DNA of 64,000 nucleotides from Lentzea sp. NBRC 102530. GTDB lineage: Bacteria > Actinomycetota > Actinomycetes > Mycobacteriales > Pseudonocardiaceae. The notes beneath the pieces were generated by a model. That model searched no databases and had not been told where the DNA came from. It was given only the letters and a program-made list of their open reading frames with translations. Each line of letters starts with the position of its first letter. Position 1 is the stretch's first letter. Positions 41,294 through 51,800 of the stretch are shown here, in pieces. Location: contig NZ_BSTF01000014.1 in the NCBI RefSeq assembly GCF_030269365.1, forward strand, positions 1 through 64,000, in the 5' to 3' direction. The position numbers were made by a program, and so were the translations under genes.

Positions 41294-41476
41294 ATGGCTG
41301 AACCACAGGGATGGATCCACTGCCACGACCCGTTCGGTCGCGACAGATCGATGACCGTTCTGGTGGAGAACGACCGGGTTCTGCTGGTCACGCCTCCTGG
41401 CGAGACAGCTGTGATGTCCGCCACCCAGACGCGTCGGCTGGGCTCTTTGCTCGACCAGGCCACGGCGAAGATGTGA
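41294..41476 (+). CDS. Small hypothetical protein
   Basis: 60 residues (MAEPQGWIHCHDPFGRDRSM at the N-terminus). It is predicted beta-rich, with a Cys-His pair at 10-11, a central segment VLVENDRVLLVTPPGETAVM and a short C-terminal helix. ATG 41294 has GGGAG about 6 nt upstream. Its TGA overlaps the next ATG (TGATG), so the two hypothetical proteins are co-translated. I do not recognise the family. Confidence 0.65.
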   Translation: MAEPQGWIHCHDPFGRDRSMTVLVENDRVLLVTPPGETAVMSATQTRRLGSLLDQATAKM

Positions 41477-41913
41477 TGGACGAGACCCTGCGCGACGCGG
41501 TGCTGCAACGCCTGGCACTGCTGGACAAGGTCGCTGAGCACGGAGAAGCCGAGGCACTGGTCCCGTTGGCCCGCGCGGAGATCCACCGCCTCGCGGACGG
41601 CTGGCGCCTGCTGCTGACGGTGCACCAGCCCGACGAGGACGGCCGGTGCAAGGCGTGTCCCGGCTGGTTGCGCCGCCGCCGGTGGCCGTGCCAGGTCTGG
41701 AACATGGCGCACCAGCACCTCATCGGGGAAGGGCTGCCGCACCGCGAACGGCGGCGGCCGTTGCGCAACCCCTTCACTCGATCAGGTGTCATCGAACTGC
41801 CGGAGGAGACCCCTGCGGAGATGACGACCGAACTCCCGGTCGTGGCGGCGGAACCGCCGGTCGTGCACCGCGCGCCCGTCGTGTCCCGGCCCAAGCACGC
41901 CTTGCCGGACTGA
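41476..41913 (+). CDS. Hypothetical protein with CxxC-type segment
   Basis: 145 residues. A helical N-terminus (LRDAVLQRLALLDKVAEHGE) precedes a Cys/Arg/Trp-rich segment, CKACPGWLRRRRWPCQVWNM, followed by His residues (AHQHLI), which could form a small metal site. The C-terminal ~50 residues are Pro/Val-rich and probably disordered. Translation is coupled to the 60-residue protein upstream. It lies 22 nt before an ABC transporter operon and could be part of it. Function unknown. Confidence 0.68.
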   Translation: MDETLRDAVLQRLALLDKVAEHGEAEALVPLARAEIHRLADGWRLLLTVHQPDEDGRCKACPGWLRRRRWPCQVWNMAHQHLIGEGLPHRERRRPLRNPFTRSGVIELPEETPAEMTTELPVVAAEPPVVHRAPVVSRPKHALPD

Positions 41914-41935
41914 TCGTTCAGGCAGGATGGGCCGC

Positions 41936-42886
41936 ATGCATGACGGCAGCGGCCTCATAGCGGTCCAGAACCTGACCAAGCACTTCGGTCCCGTGGCCGC
42001 GGTGCAGAACCTGAGCTTCACCGTGTCACCCGGCAGCGTGACGGGCTTCCTCGGCCCGAACGGCGCGGGCAAGACGACGACCCTGCGCATGCTGCTCGGT
42101 CTCGTGCGGCCCACCTCCGGCACGGCGACGATCAACGGACGACCGTTCCACCAGCTCGGCCGGCCCGGTCGCGTGGTCGGCGCGGTGCTCGAGGCGCAGG
42201 GTTTCCACCCGCGTCGCACAGCGCGCAACCACCTGCGGGTCTACACGGCGGCGATCGGCGTGCCCGACGCGCAGGCCGACCAGGTGCTCACCCTGGTCGG
42301 CCTCGGGTCGGCCGCCGACCGGTCCGTCGGCGGGTTCTCGCTCGGCATGAAGCAACGGCTCGCCGTCGCCACGGCGTTGCTCGGCGATCCGCAGGTGCTG
42401 GTGCTCGACGAGCCGGCGAACGGCCTCGACCCCGAGGGCATCGCGTGGCTGCGCAACTTCCTGCAGTCGTTCGCGCGGATGGGCCGCACGGTGCTGATCT
42501 CCAGCCACCTGCTGGCGGAGGTCGAGCAGACCGTCGACCAGGTCGTGATCGTCTCGCGCGGGCAGACCGTCTACTACGGGCCGTTGGAGCAGCTCCGCCA
42601 GCAACAACAACGCCGCGTGCTCGTGCAGCCGTCGGACATCGGTGCGCTCGCGGGCGCGTTGCAGGCGGAAGGCGTGACGGCGATCGAGCAGCTGCCGGAC
42701 GGGCGGCTCGCCGTGTCCGGGGTGGACTCGAAGCACGTCGCGGACTGCGCGTTGCGGGCCGGCGTGTCGATCTACGGCATCCAGGAGGAGCAGGTCGACC
42801 TGGAACAGCTCTTCTTCCGGCTCACCAGCGGCCAGTACGCCGGGCACGTGCCGGCGCCGTACCAGCAGGGTGGGTGGGCTCGATGA
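41936..42886 (+). CDS. ABC transporter ATP-binding protein
   Basis: 316 residues. Walker A is GPNGAGKTT (GFLGPNGAGKTTTLRMLLGL), the Q-loop region is VLEAQGFHPRRTARNHL, the signature is GFSLGMKQRLAVA, Walker B is VLVLDEPANGLDPEG and the H-loop is LISSHLL. A C-terminal ~90-residue extension (VLVQPSDIGALAGALQAEGV) is typical of DrrA/NatA-type exporters. ATG 41936 has AGG upstream; ATG 41927 is an alternative. The permease gene overlaps the end (ATGA). The substrate is unknown. Confidence 0.92.
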   Translation: MHDGSGLIAVQNLTKHFGPVAAVQNLSFTVSPGSVTGFLGPNGAGKTTTLRMLLGLVRPTSGTATINGRPFHQLGRPGRVVGAVLEAQGFHPRRTARNHLRVYTAAIGVPDAQADQVLTLVGLGSAADRSVGGFSLGMKQRLAVATALLGDPQVLVLDEPANGLDPEGIAWLRNFLQSFARMGRTVLISSHLLAEVEQTVDQVVIVSRGQTVYYGPLEQLRQQQQRRVLVQPSDIGALAGALQAEGVTAIEQLPDGRLAVSGVDSKHVADCALRAGVSIYGIQEEQVDLEQLFFRLTSGQYAGHVPAPYQQGGWAR

Positions 42887-43758
42887 ACGACCTCGTGCAG
42901 GCGGAGCTCCGCAAGATCACGACCACGGGCCTGTGGTGGGGCCTGCTGATCCCGACGGTGCTGGTGGCGCTGGGCGGCGGGCTGCTGTCCGGCGGCTTCG
43001 GCCAGCTGATGATCGAGTTCACCACGTCCGCGGAGGCCGAGCAGCTCTCCGACGTGCTCGGGGTGACGCCGGACCAGTGGAAGTTCTCGTTGCTGGGCAT
43101 CGGCAGGACGATCAACATCGTCACGTTGTTCCCGCTGGTGTTCGGGGCGATGGCGGTCGCGAACGAGATCGGCACTCGGACGATCACCACGACGTTCCTG
43201 ACGGCGCAGAACCGTGCGCAGGCGATGCTGGCGAAGCTGCTGGTCTACGCGCTCTGGGGCGCGATCTACGGCATCGCGACCATCGCGGCCGTGGCGCTCG
43301 GCGTGGTGCTCACGAGCGGTTCCAGCCAGATGCCGGGAATCGGCGACTGGGCGATGCTCGCGCTGGCGTGCGTGCTCGCGTCGATCCTGATGACGATGTT
43401 CGGCGTCGGCCTGGGCGCGCTGCTCCCGAACGCGGCGGGCGTGGTCGTGCTGCTGATCATGTACTTCCTGGTGATCGAGAACGCGGTGCAGTTCGGGTTG
43501 CGGCTCTCGGGCACGCCGGAGACCGTCGTCGGGTTCCTGCCGAACGGCTCGGTGAACGGGCTCACCGGCTCGGTCGTGGTCGACCTGTTCATGGCGAAGG
43601 CCGGGGTCGTGCCGGAGGAGGGCATCGACTTCCTGCGGATCATCGCGGGTGCCGGTGGCGCGCAGGCGTGGTGGCTGTCCGGGCTGATCTTCTTCGCCTG
43701 GGTCGCGGCCTCGTTCGGCGGCGGCTGGGCCCGGATGACCCAGAAGGACATCACCTGA
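42883..43758 (+). CDS. ABC transporter permease (ABC-2 type)
   Basis: 291 residues, six predicted membrane helices. It opens MNDLVQAELRKITTTGLWWG, as in ABC-2 permeases. The extracytoplasmic stretch between helices 1 and 2 (TTSAEAEQLSDVLGVTPDQW) is moderate, and NEIGTRTITTTFLTAQNRAQ is the coupling region. It forms an exporter with the ATPase encoded just upstream and is translationally coupled to it. Confidence 0.9.
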   Translation: MNDLVQAELRKITTTGLWWGLLIPTVLVALGGGLLSGGFGQLMIEFTTSAEAEQLSDVLGVTPDQWKFSLLGIGRTINIVTLFPLVFGAMAVANEIGTRTITTTFLTAQNRAQAMLAKLLVYALWGAIYGIATIAAVALGVVLTSGSSQMPGIGDWAMLALACVLASILMTMFGVGLGALLPNAAGVVVLLIMYFLVIENAVQFGLRLSGTPETVVGFLPNGSVNGLTGSVVVDLFMAKAGVVPEEGIDFLRIIAGAGGAQAWWLSGLIFFAWVAASFGGGWARMTQKDIT

Positions 43759-43784
43759 CCTGCGGTTTCTGACGTCACAGTTTT

Positions 43785-46700
43785 ATGTCGGACCCCGACC
43801 GTACTGTGGGATCCGTGACGAAGGGCTGGATCCGCCGACTTGCCGCCGCGTGCTGGCAGCACCCCCGCCTGGTGGTGCTGTCGGTGCTCGCCGCGGTCGT
43901 CGGCGTGGGTCTTCAGGCGGCGGGTCCGTTGCTGCTCAAGACGGCGATCGACGACTCGACGGACGGCCGCACCGATCGACTGTGGCCGTTGATGGTCGCG
44001 TTGATCGTGCTGGAGCTGCTGACGTTCGGTTCGGCGTTTTTACGGCGCTACCTGGGCGGCCGGCTGGCGTTGGGCGTGCAGCACGACCTGAGGCTGGGCG
44101 TGTTCTCCGCGGTGCAGCGGCTGGACGGCGCGAAGCAGGACGAGCTGCGCACCGGCCAGATCGTGTCGCGCTCGATCACGGACCTGCAGCTGGTGCAGTC
44201 GTTGCTGATGATGGCGCCGTTGGCCGTGGGCACGGTGGTGTTCGCGGTGGCCGCGCTGGCGGCGATGATCTACCTGTCGATCCCGTTGACGATCATCGCG
44301 GTGATCGTGCTGCCGCTGGTGGCGTGGCTCGCGGGCCGCACCCGGCTGACGCTGTTCCCGGCCACCTGGTCGGCGCAGCAGCGGGCGGCCGACCTGGCGC
44401 AGCACGTCGAGGAGACCGTCACCGGCGTGCGCGTGGTGAAGGGCTTCGGCCAGGAGGCCCGCGAGGTCGCCAGGCTGGAGAAGCACGCCAAGTCCCTGTT
44501 CGCGGAACGCATGCGCGCCGCCCGGCTGTCGTCCAAGCCGCTGGCGACCGTGACGGCGCTGCCGTTGCTCGGCCAGGTGGCGGTGCTGGGCCTCGGCGGC
44601 TGGCTGGCGTTGCACGGCCAGGTCACGCTGGGCACGTTCCTCGCCTTCACGACCTACGTGGCGAACCTGGTGGGCCCGACGCGCCTGCTGTCGAGCCTGA
44701 TGGTGTCCGCGCAGCTCGCCAGGGCGGGTGTGGAACGCGTCTACGAGCTGATCGACTCGCAGCCGGACGTGCAGGACGGCCCGGACGAGGTGCCGCCCGG
44801 CCCGCTGGGCATCGCGTTCTCGGACGTGAGCTTCGGCTACGCCCGCAGCGAACCGGTCCTGAAGGACTTCACGCTCTCGGTGGCACCCGGCGAGACCCTG
44901 GCCCTCGTGGGCACCGCGGGTTCCGGCAAGTCGACGGTCTCCCTGCTGCTGCCCCGCTTCTACGACGTGCACGCGGGTTCGGTCACCGTGGGCGGCGCGG
45001 ACGTGCGCACCCTGACCCTGGAGTCGTTGCGCGGCGCGATCGGCGTCGTGTTCGAAGAGGCGTTCCTCTTCTCCGACACCATCTTCTCCAACATCGCCTA
45101 CGGCAACCCGGACGCATCCAGGGCCGAGGTGGAGCGAGCGGCGAAGGCGGCGGAGGCCCACGACTTCATCGAGGCCCTCCCCCAGGGCTACGACACGGTG
45201 GTGGGCGAGCGGGGCCTGACCCTCTCCGGCGGCCAGCGCCAGCGAGTGGCCCTGGCCAGGGCGCTGCTCGCCGACCCGAGGATCCTGGTGCTCGACGACG
45301 CCACCTCGGCCGTCGACAACGCCACCGAAGCCGCGATCCACGCGACGCTGGCGTCCGTGACGGCGCACCGCACCACCCTTCTGGTGGCCCACCGCCGATC
45401 GACGCTGTCCCTGGCCGACCGCATCGCGGTGCTGGACGCGGGCGAAGTGGTCGACATCGGCACCCACGCCGAACTGACCGCCCGCTGCGCCCTCTACCGA
45501 GACCTGCTGGCGGGCCCGGGCGAGGCCATCGAGTCCACCACCCCCGCCTCCACCGGCACCCTGTGGCCGACGCTCACCCAGGCCGACCGCGACGAACGTC
45601 TGATGGCCGCGGCCAAGACGTCCACCCCGGCCGTCTCGGGCCGCCGCGCCGCAGGAGGTGGCGGAGGCCCCGGCGCCGGCATGGCAGCGCTGGCGGGCGG
45701 CCCGCCCACGCCGGAACTGCTGGCCCAGGTCCGCAAGCTCCCCCCGGCCACCGAGACCCCGGTCCTGCACGGCGAAGACCCGAGGGCGCCGGACCCGGCG
45801 TTCCGCCTGGCCCGCCTCCTGGCCCCGGTCCGCTGGGCCCTGGCCGGCGTGGCGGCCCTGGTGGTCCTGGACGCCCTGGTGGGCATGGGCATGCCGTCCC
45901 TGGTCCGCCTGGGCATCGACGGCGGCGTGGTCAGCAACGCCGAATCGGTCGTCTGGCTGGCCGTCGGTCTGGGCGTCGGCCTGGTGGCGATCGGCTGGCT
46001 GACCACCGCGGGGAGCACGATCTACGCCGCCCGCCTGGGCGAACGCCTCCTCTACCTGCTCAGGGTCCGCAGCTACGCCCACCTGCAACGCCTCGGCCTC
46101 GACTACTACGAGCGCGAGATGGCGGGCCGCATCATGACGAGGATGACCACGGACGTGGACGCCCTCTCCACGTTCCTGCAAACAGGCCTCGTGACGGCGG
46201 TGATCAGCCTGATCACCGTGCTGGGCATCACCGCGGCACTGGTGGTCACCGACCCGTCGCTGGCCCTGATCGCCCTGTCGGTGCTCCCGGTCCTGGCCGT
46301 GGCCACCGTGATCTTCCAGCGCCTCTCCTCCACCGCCTACGCGGAAGCGAGAGAGCGCGTCAGCGCCGTCAACGCCGACCTCCAGGAGAACGTCTCGGGC
46401 CTGCGCACCTCCCAGGCCTACACCAGGGAGCGCCGCTCAGCCGAAGCCTTCGCCGAACGCAGCGACGCCTACCGCCGCTCCCGCCTGCGGGCCCAGCGCT
46501 ACATCGCCACCTACTTCCCGTTCGTGGCAATGCTTTCGGGCGTGGCCCAAGCGGTGGTGCTGGCCGTGGGCGCCCACCGGGTGGCCACCGGCACCCTGAC
46601 GCCGGGCGTGCTGCTGGCGTTCCTGCTGTACCTGGGCCTGTTCTTCAGCCCGATCCAGCAACTCTCCGGCGTCTTCGACGGCTACCAACAGGCCAGGGTG

Positions 46701-47549
46701 GGCCTCCGCAGGATCGGCGACCTCCTCCGCACCCCGAGCACGGTGGAACCGCCGCAGCACCCGATCCCGGTCCCACCCCACCTCAGGGGCGAGGTGGAGC
46801 TCCGCAACGTGAGCTTCACCTACACAGGAGCGGAAACCCCAGCGCTGAAGAACGTGAGCCTGCACGTACCAGCAGGCGAAACGGTGGCCCTGGTGGGCGA
46901 AACAGGCGCGGGCAAATCCACCCTGGTCAAACTGATCGCCCGCTTCTACGACGCCACCGAGGGCACGGTCCTGGTGGACGGCGAGGACGTCAGGACCTAC
47001 GACCTCTCCTCCTACCGCCAACGCCTGGGCGTGGTCCCCCAGGAGGCACACCTGTTCGGCGGCGACATAGCCACCAACGTCGCCTACGGCCGCCCCACGG
47101 CGACAGAACGAGAAATCCAGCAGGCCACCGAATCGGTGGGCGCCCTCCCCATGGTCGCCGGCCTCCAGAACGGCTTCCGCCACGAAGCGGGCGAACGGGG
47201 CAACCACCTGTCAGCGGGCCAGCGCCAACTGGTGGCCCTGGCCAGGGCGGAACTGGTGAACCCGGACCTCCTCCTGCTGGACGAGGCGACGGCAGCCCTG
47301 GACCCGGCCACGGAATCAGCGGTGCTGGCGGCCAGCGACCACCTGACGGGCCCGAGAACCACCTTCGTGGTCGCCCACCGACTGGCCACAGCGGCGAAGG
47401 CAGACCGAATCCTGGTCCTGGCCAACGGCCAGGTGATCGAAGAGGGCACCCACGCCGCCCTCCTGGCGGCCGACGGCACCTACGCCCGTTTGTGGCACCA
47501 CGGCGACACCCCGGAACCAGTCGGCCAACCAGCCGAACGCAGCAGCTGA
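43785..47549 (+). CDS. Fused ABC exporter: TMD-NBD-TMD-NBD in one chain
   Basis: 1254 residues, like Mycobacterium Rv0194-type exporters. Half 1: six helices, Walker A GTAGSGKST near 376-384, signature LSGGQRQRV, Walker B ILVLDDATSAVD. Half 2, after a Gly/Pro/Ala linker near residues 610-650: six helices, Walker A GETGAGKST near 1037, signature LSAGQRQL, Walker B LLLLDEATAALD. Asp replaces the catalytic Glu in NBD1 only, so one ATP site is degenerate, as in asymmetric heterodimeric exporters. Both H-loops (VAHR) are intact. It is likely a drug or lipid exporter. The start is uncertain: ATG 43785 lacks a Shine-Dalgarno, while GTG 43815 has GGGA nearby. It lies 26 nt after the ABC-2 permease gene. 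Confidence 0.93.
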   Translation: MSDPDRTVGSVTKGWIRRLAAACWQHPRLVVLSVLAAVVGVGLQAAGPLLLKTAIDDSTDGRTDRLWPLMVALIVLELLTFGSAFLRRYLGGRLALGVQHDLRLGVFSAVQRLDGAKQDELRTGQIVSRSITDLQLVQSLLMMAPLAVGTVVFAVAALAAMIYLSIPLTIIAVIVLPLVAWLAGRTRLTLFPATWSAQQRAADLAQHVEETVTGVRVVKGFGQEAREVARLEKHAKSLFAERMRAARLSSKPLATVTALPLLGQVAVLGLGGWLALHGQVTLGTFLAFTTYVANLVGPTRLLSSLMVSAQLARAGVERVYELIDSQPDVQDGPDEVPPGPLGIAFSDVSFGYARSEPVLKDFTLSVAPGETLALVGTAGSGKSTVSLLLPRFYDVHAGSVTVGGADVRTLTLESLRGAIGVVFEEAFLFSDTIFSNIAYGNPDASRAEVERAAKAAEAHDFIEALPQGYDTVVGERGLTLSGGQRQRVALARALLADPRILVLDDATSAVDNATEAAIHATLASVTAHRTTLLVAHRRSTLSLADRIAVLDAGEVVDIGTHAELTARCALYRDLLAGPGEAIESTTPASTGTLWPTLTQADRDERLMAAAKTSTPAVSGRRAAGGGGGPGAGMAALAGGPPTPELLAQVRKLPPATETPVLHGEDPRAPDPAFRLARLLAPVRWALAGVAALVVLDALVGMGMPSLVRLGIDGGVVSNAESVVWLAVGLGVGLVAIGWLTTAGSTIYAARLGERLLYLLRVRSYAHLQRLGLDYYEREMAGRIMTRMTTDVDALSTFLQTGLVTAVISLITVLGITAALVVTDPSLALIALSVLPVLAVATVIFQRLSSTAYAEARERVSAVNADLQENVSGLRTSQAYTRERRSAEAFAERSDAYRRSRLRAQRYIATYFPFVAMLSGVAQAVVLAVGAHRVATGTLTPGVLLAFLLYLGLFFSPIQQLSGVFDGYQQARVGLRRIGDLLRTPSTVEPPQHPIPVPPHLRGEVELRNVSFTYTGAETPALKNVSLHVPAGETVALVGETGAGKSTLVKLIARFYDATEGTVLVDGEDVRTYDLSSYRQRLGVVPQEAHLFGGDIATNVAYGRPTATEREIQQATESVGALPMVAGLQNGFRHEAGERGNHLSAGQRQLVALARAELVNPDLLLLDEATAALDPATESAVLAASDHLTGPRTTFVVAHRLATAAKADRILVLANGQVIEEGTHAALLAADGTYARLWHHGDTPEPVGQPAERSS

Positions 47550-47647
47550 CCGCGCCGCACCACCGCACCAAGGCAGGCGAGCCGACGTTCCCGGCTGAAA
47601 CCGACCAGCCGGTGCGGTGCCGTGCCGTGAACCCGAAGGAGGCGACC

Positions 47648-48523
47648 ATGTCCCGCCCCACCGTCCTGTACGTCTCCAACCTCGCCTACCCGGCCAAAGG
47701 CCGCCGCTACTGCGACGAGGACATCTACCTGACCTCGAACCTGAGACACACCTTCGACCTGGCCATCACCCACCCGGAAGACGCCACCCGCCTGATGCGG
47801 GCCTACGACACGGTCGTGGTGAGGAACAGCGGCCCGGTGATCGACTACCCCGCCGCCTACGCCACCTTCCGCGCCGAAGCCGGAGCAACGGGCCAACGCG
47901 TCTACAACCCGTTGACCGGCAAGGCGGACATGGCCGGCAAGCAGTACCTGGTCGACCTGGCGAACGAGGGCTACCCGGTCATCCCCACCATCGACGACCT
48001 GGCCGACCTCGCCGCTCTCGACCGCCTGGCGAACCTCACCGGCCAACCAGTTCCCACGACCTACGTGGTGAAGCCGAAAGCGGGCGCCGACTCCCACGGC
48101 CTGGAGTTCCACACCAGAGAAAGCCTGGAAAGCCGCGCAGCCCGAAACCGCGAATCCACTCGCGAAAACCCGTCGGACACCCTCGTCCAACCCAAGATCG
48201 ATTTCCGGTACGAGGTCTCGTTCTACTTCGTGGACCACGACTTCCAGTACGCCCTGCACGCCCCCGACCCGGCCAAGCGGTGGGAACTGACCCTCTACAC
48301 CCCGTCCGGAGCAGATCTGGAATTCGCCCGGAAGTTCATCACCTGGAACGCCCTCCCCCACGGTGTTCAGCGGGTCGACGCCTGCCGCACCCAGAGCGGC
48401 GACCTGCTCCTGGTCGAGCTGGAGGACCTCAACCCGTACCTGTCGCTCGACCGCACCACCGACGACATCCGCACCCGCTTCGTCCAGGCGATGACCAGCT
48501 CGCTGCTCGGTTCACTGGCGTGA
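47648..48523 (+). CDS. ATP-grasp-like enzyme of unknown substrate
   Basis: 291 residues. The N-terminal part reads TVLYVSNLAYPAKGRRYCDE; a central stretch (VPTTYVVKPKAGADSHGLEF) has the Lys and Gly-rich loop of ATP-grasp enzymes. The C-terminal LLLVELEDLNPYLSLDRT supplies an acidic and Asn metal-binding motif (E-x-x-D-x-N). This indicates an ATP-dependent carboxylate-amine or carboxylate-thiol ligase. AAGGAGG lies 5 nt before ATG 47648. It sits 98 nt downstream of the fused exporter on the same strand, a pairing that might make and export a small amide or peptide. Family assignment is moderate. Confidence 0.65.
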   Translation: MSRPTVLYVSNLAYPAKGRRYCDEDIYLTSNLRHTFDLAITHPEDATRLMRAYDTVVVRNSGPVIDYPAAYATFRAEAGATGQRVYNPLTGKADMAGKQYLVDLANEGYPVIPTIDDLADLAALDRLANLTGQPVPTTYVVKPKAGADSHGLEFHTRESLESRAARNRESTRENPSDTLVQPKIDFRYEVSFYFVDHDFQYALHAPDPAKRWELTLYTPSGADLEFARKFITWNALPHGVQRVDACRTQSGDLLLVELEDLNPYLSLDRTTDDIRTRFVQAMTSSLLGSLA

Positions 48524-48851
48524 ACGAGCACGGATCCACGTGAACGCACGAGGCCGTTCAAGATCAATCCGCAGGGCGACGGCGATGTACCTATCGTGAA
48601 CTGATCGGCGCGCTGGGTGCGTATGCCCCTCCAACAGGTCAGCGTGCATTACCCGAAAGGGAGGCGACGTAGTGAGACGCACATCAAGAATTGCTCAACA
48701 GCGGGTGACGACGGGCCCGTCCTGATCGATCCTGTGACAGAGCACTCCTTGCCAGGTGCCTCCAGCGTGTGAAGGCCTGTGTCAGGGGGACTAACCTGAC
48801 TACCGCATGAGTCATCACCAAGAGCGAGATGGATAGAGGCGAGCGCCAGCC
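48524..48851. other. Intergenic region upstream of kgd; no gene seen
   Basis: 328 bp between the ATP-grasp-like gene and kgd. I see small palindromes only (for example GTCAG-N11-CTGAC near 48778-48798 and ATGAGTCAT near 48807) and no convincing sigma-70-type promoter, hairpin terminator or ORF with coding character. It must contain the kgd promoter. Confidence 0.5.
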
Positions 48852-51800
48852 GTGTCCAGCAGCAGTCCTGCGTCACAATTCGGGCCGAACGAGTGGCTCG
48901 TCGAGGAGATGTACGAGCAGTTCCTCGCGGACCCGTCATCCGTAGACCCGGCATGGCATGACTTCTTTGCCGACTACAAGCGTGCGGGCGGCAACGGCAG
49001 TGCCGCCACGGCCAGCGCGGGTGGCTCCACGGCCACCACGACCGCGACCGTGACGCCGCCGGCGGCGGACACCGCCAAGCCCGCGCCCGCCGCCGCACCC
49101 AAGCCTGCCGCGCAGCCGCAGCCGAAGCCGGCGGCCACGCTGCCGTCGACCGGCAAGCCCGCGCCGCAGCAGGCCGCGAAGGCCGCCCCGGTGAAGCCGA
49201 GCGCGCAGCCCGAGCAGAAGCAGCTGCGCGGTGCCTCCGCCGCGATCGCGAAGAACATGGAGCTGTCGCTCACCGTTCCGACCGCGACCAGCGTGCGCGC
49301 CGTGCCCGCCAAGCTGCTGGCCGACAACCGCATCGTCATCAACAACCACCTGAAGCGGACGCGTGGCGGGAAGGTCTCCTTCACCCACGTGATCGGCTAC
49401 GCGGTCGTCCGGGCGCTGCAGGCGTACCCGAACATGAACCGCCACTACGCCGAGGTGGACGGCAAGCCGTTCGTCGTCACGCCGGAGCACGTGAACTTCG
49501 GCCTGGCGATCGACCTGCCCGGCAAGGACGGCAGCCGCACGCTCGTCGTCGCGTCGGTCAAGGGCTGCGAGAACATGACGTTCACGCAGTTCTGGCAGGC
49601 CTACGAGGACCTGATCCGCAAGGCCCGCGCCGGGTCGCTGACCGCGGACGACTTCTCCGGCACCACGATCTCGCTGACCAACCCGGGCACGATCGGCACC
49701 AACCACTCGGTGCCGCGCCTGCAGGCCGGTCAGGGCGCGATCATCGGCGTCGGCGCCATGGAGTACCCCGCGCACTTCCAGGGCACCAGCGAGCAGGCGC
49801 TCACCGACATGGGTGTCAGCAAGATCATCACGCTGACCAGCACGTACGACCACCGCATCATCCAGGGCGCGGAGTCGGGCGAGTTCCTCAAGCGCGTGCA
49901 CCAGCTGCTGCTGGGCGAGGACGGCTTCTACGACGACATCTTCGCGTCGCTGCGGCTGCCCTACGAGCCGATCCGCTGGGTCGCCGACATCCCCGAGGGC
50001 GCTGTCGACAAGACGGCCCGCGTCATCGAGCTGATCGACGCGTTCCGCACCCGCGGCCACCTCATGGCCGACACGGACCCGCTGAACTACCGCCAGCGCT
50101 CGCACGCCGACCTGGACGTGCTCAGCCACGGCCTGACGCTGTGGGACCTCGACCGCGAGTTCCCGGTCGGCGGCTTCGCCGGCAAGGAGCGGATGAAGCT
50201 CCGCGACATCCTGGGCGTGCTGCGCAACTCGTACTGCCGCACCGTCGGCGTCGAGTACATGCACATCCTCGAGCCCGAAGAGCGCCGCTGGATCCAGGAG
50301 CGCGTCGAGGTTCCGCACGAGAAGCCGCCGGCCACCGTGCAGAAGTACATCCTCAGCAAGCTCAACGCGGCTGAGGCCTTCGAGACGTTCCTGCAGACGA
50401 AGTACGTCGGCCAGAAGCGCTTCTCGCTGGAGGGCGGCGAGACCGTCATCCCGCTGCTCGACGCGGTGCTCGACAAGGCCGCCGAGCACGAGCTCGACGA
50501 GGTCGTCATCGGCATGCCGCACCGCGGCCGCCTCAACGTCCTCGCGAACATCGTCGGCAAGCCGATCTCGCAGATCTTCCGCGAGTTCGAGGGCAACCTC
50601 GACCCCGGTCAGGCGCACGGCTCCGGCGACGTGAAGTACCACCTCGGTGCCGAGGGCAAGTACTTCCGGATGTTCGGCGACGGCGAGACCAAGGTGTCGC
50701 TGACGGCGAACCCGTCGCACCTCGAGGCGGTCGACCCGGTCCTCGAGGGCATCGTCCGCGCCAAGCAGGACATGCTCGACAAGGGCGGCGACTTCTTCCC
50801 CGTCCTGCCGGTCGCCCTGCACGGTGACGCGGCGTTCGCGGGCCAGGGCGTCGTCGCCGAGACGCTGAACCTGGCGCTCGTGCGCGGCTACCGCACCGGT
50901 GGCACCGTGCACATCGTCGTGAACAACCAGGTCGGCTTCACGACCGCGCCGGAGCACTCGCGGTCCTCGAAGTACTCGACCGACGTCGCGAAGATGATCG
51001 GTTCGCCGGTCTTCCACGTGAACGGCGACGACCCCGAGGCCTGCTACTGGGTCGCGAAGCTGGCCGTCGAGTACCGCCAGGCGTTCCACAAGGACGTCGT
51101 GATCGACATGGTCTGCTACCGCCGCCGCGGCCACAACGAGGGCGACGACCCCTCGATGACGCAGCCGGCGATGTACGACGTGATCGACCAGAAGCGCTCG
51201 GTGCGCAAGACCTACACCGAGTCCCTGATCGGCCGCGGCGACATCACGGTCGAAGAGGCCGAGAAGGCGCTGCAGGACTTCTCCAGCCAGCTGGAGCACG
51301 TCTTCAACGAGGTCCGCGAGCTCGAGAAGCACCCGGTGACGGTCAGCCCGTCGGTGGAGGCCGAGCAGCAGATCCCGGCGAAGCTGCCCACGCACATCAC
51401 CCGTGAGGTGCTGGAGCACATCGCCGACGCCCACGTGAACCTGCCGGAGGGCTTCACGCCGCACGCGCGCGTCAAGCCGGTGCTCGACCGCCGCGCCAAG
51501 ATGGCGCGCGAGGGCGGCATCGACTGGGCGTTCGCCGAGCTGCTCGCCTTCGGTTCGCTCGCGATCGAGGGCCGCAACATCCGTCTGGCCGGCCAGGACT
51601 CGCGCCGCGGCACGTTCGTGCAGCGCCACGCGACCCTGATCGACCGCAAGACGGGCGAGGACTACACGCCGCTGCAGAACCTGTCGGACGACCAGGGCAA
51701 GTTCATGGTCTACGACTCGGTGCTGTCGGAGTTCGCCGCGCTCGGCTTCGAGTACGGTTACTCGGTCGCGAACCCGCAGGCACTGGTCCTGTGGGAGGCG

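Noticed and set aside
43850..48523. A 1557-codon continuous frame across the exporter and ATP-grasp-like genes
   Set aside because: It is out of frame with the exporter and is Pro/Arg/Gly-rich shadow until 47648, where the real 291-residue gene begins with its own Shine-Dalgarno.
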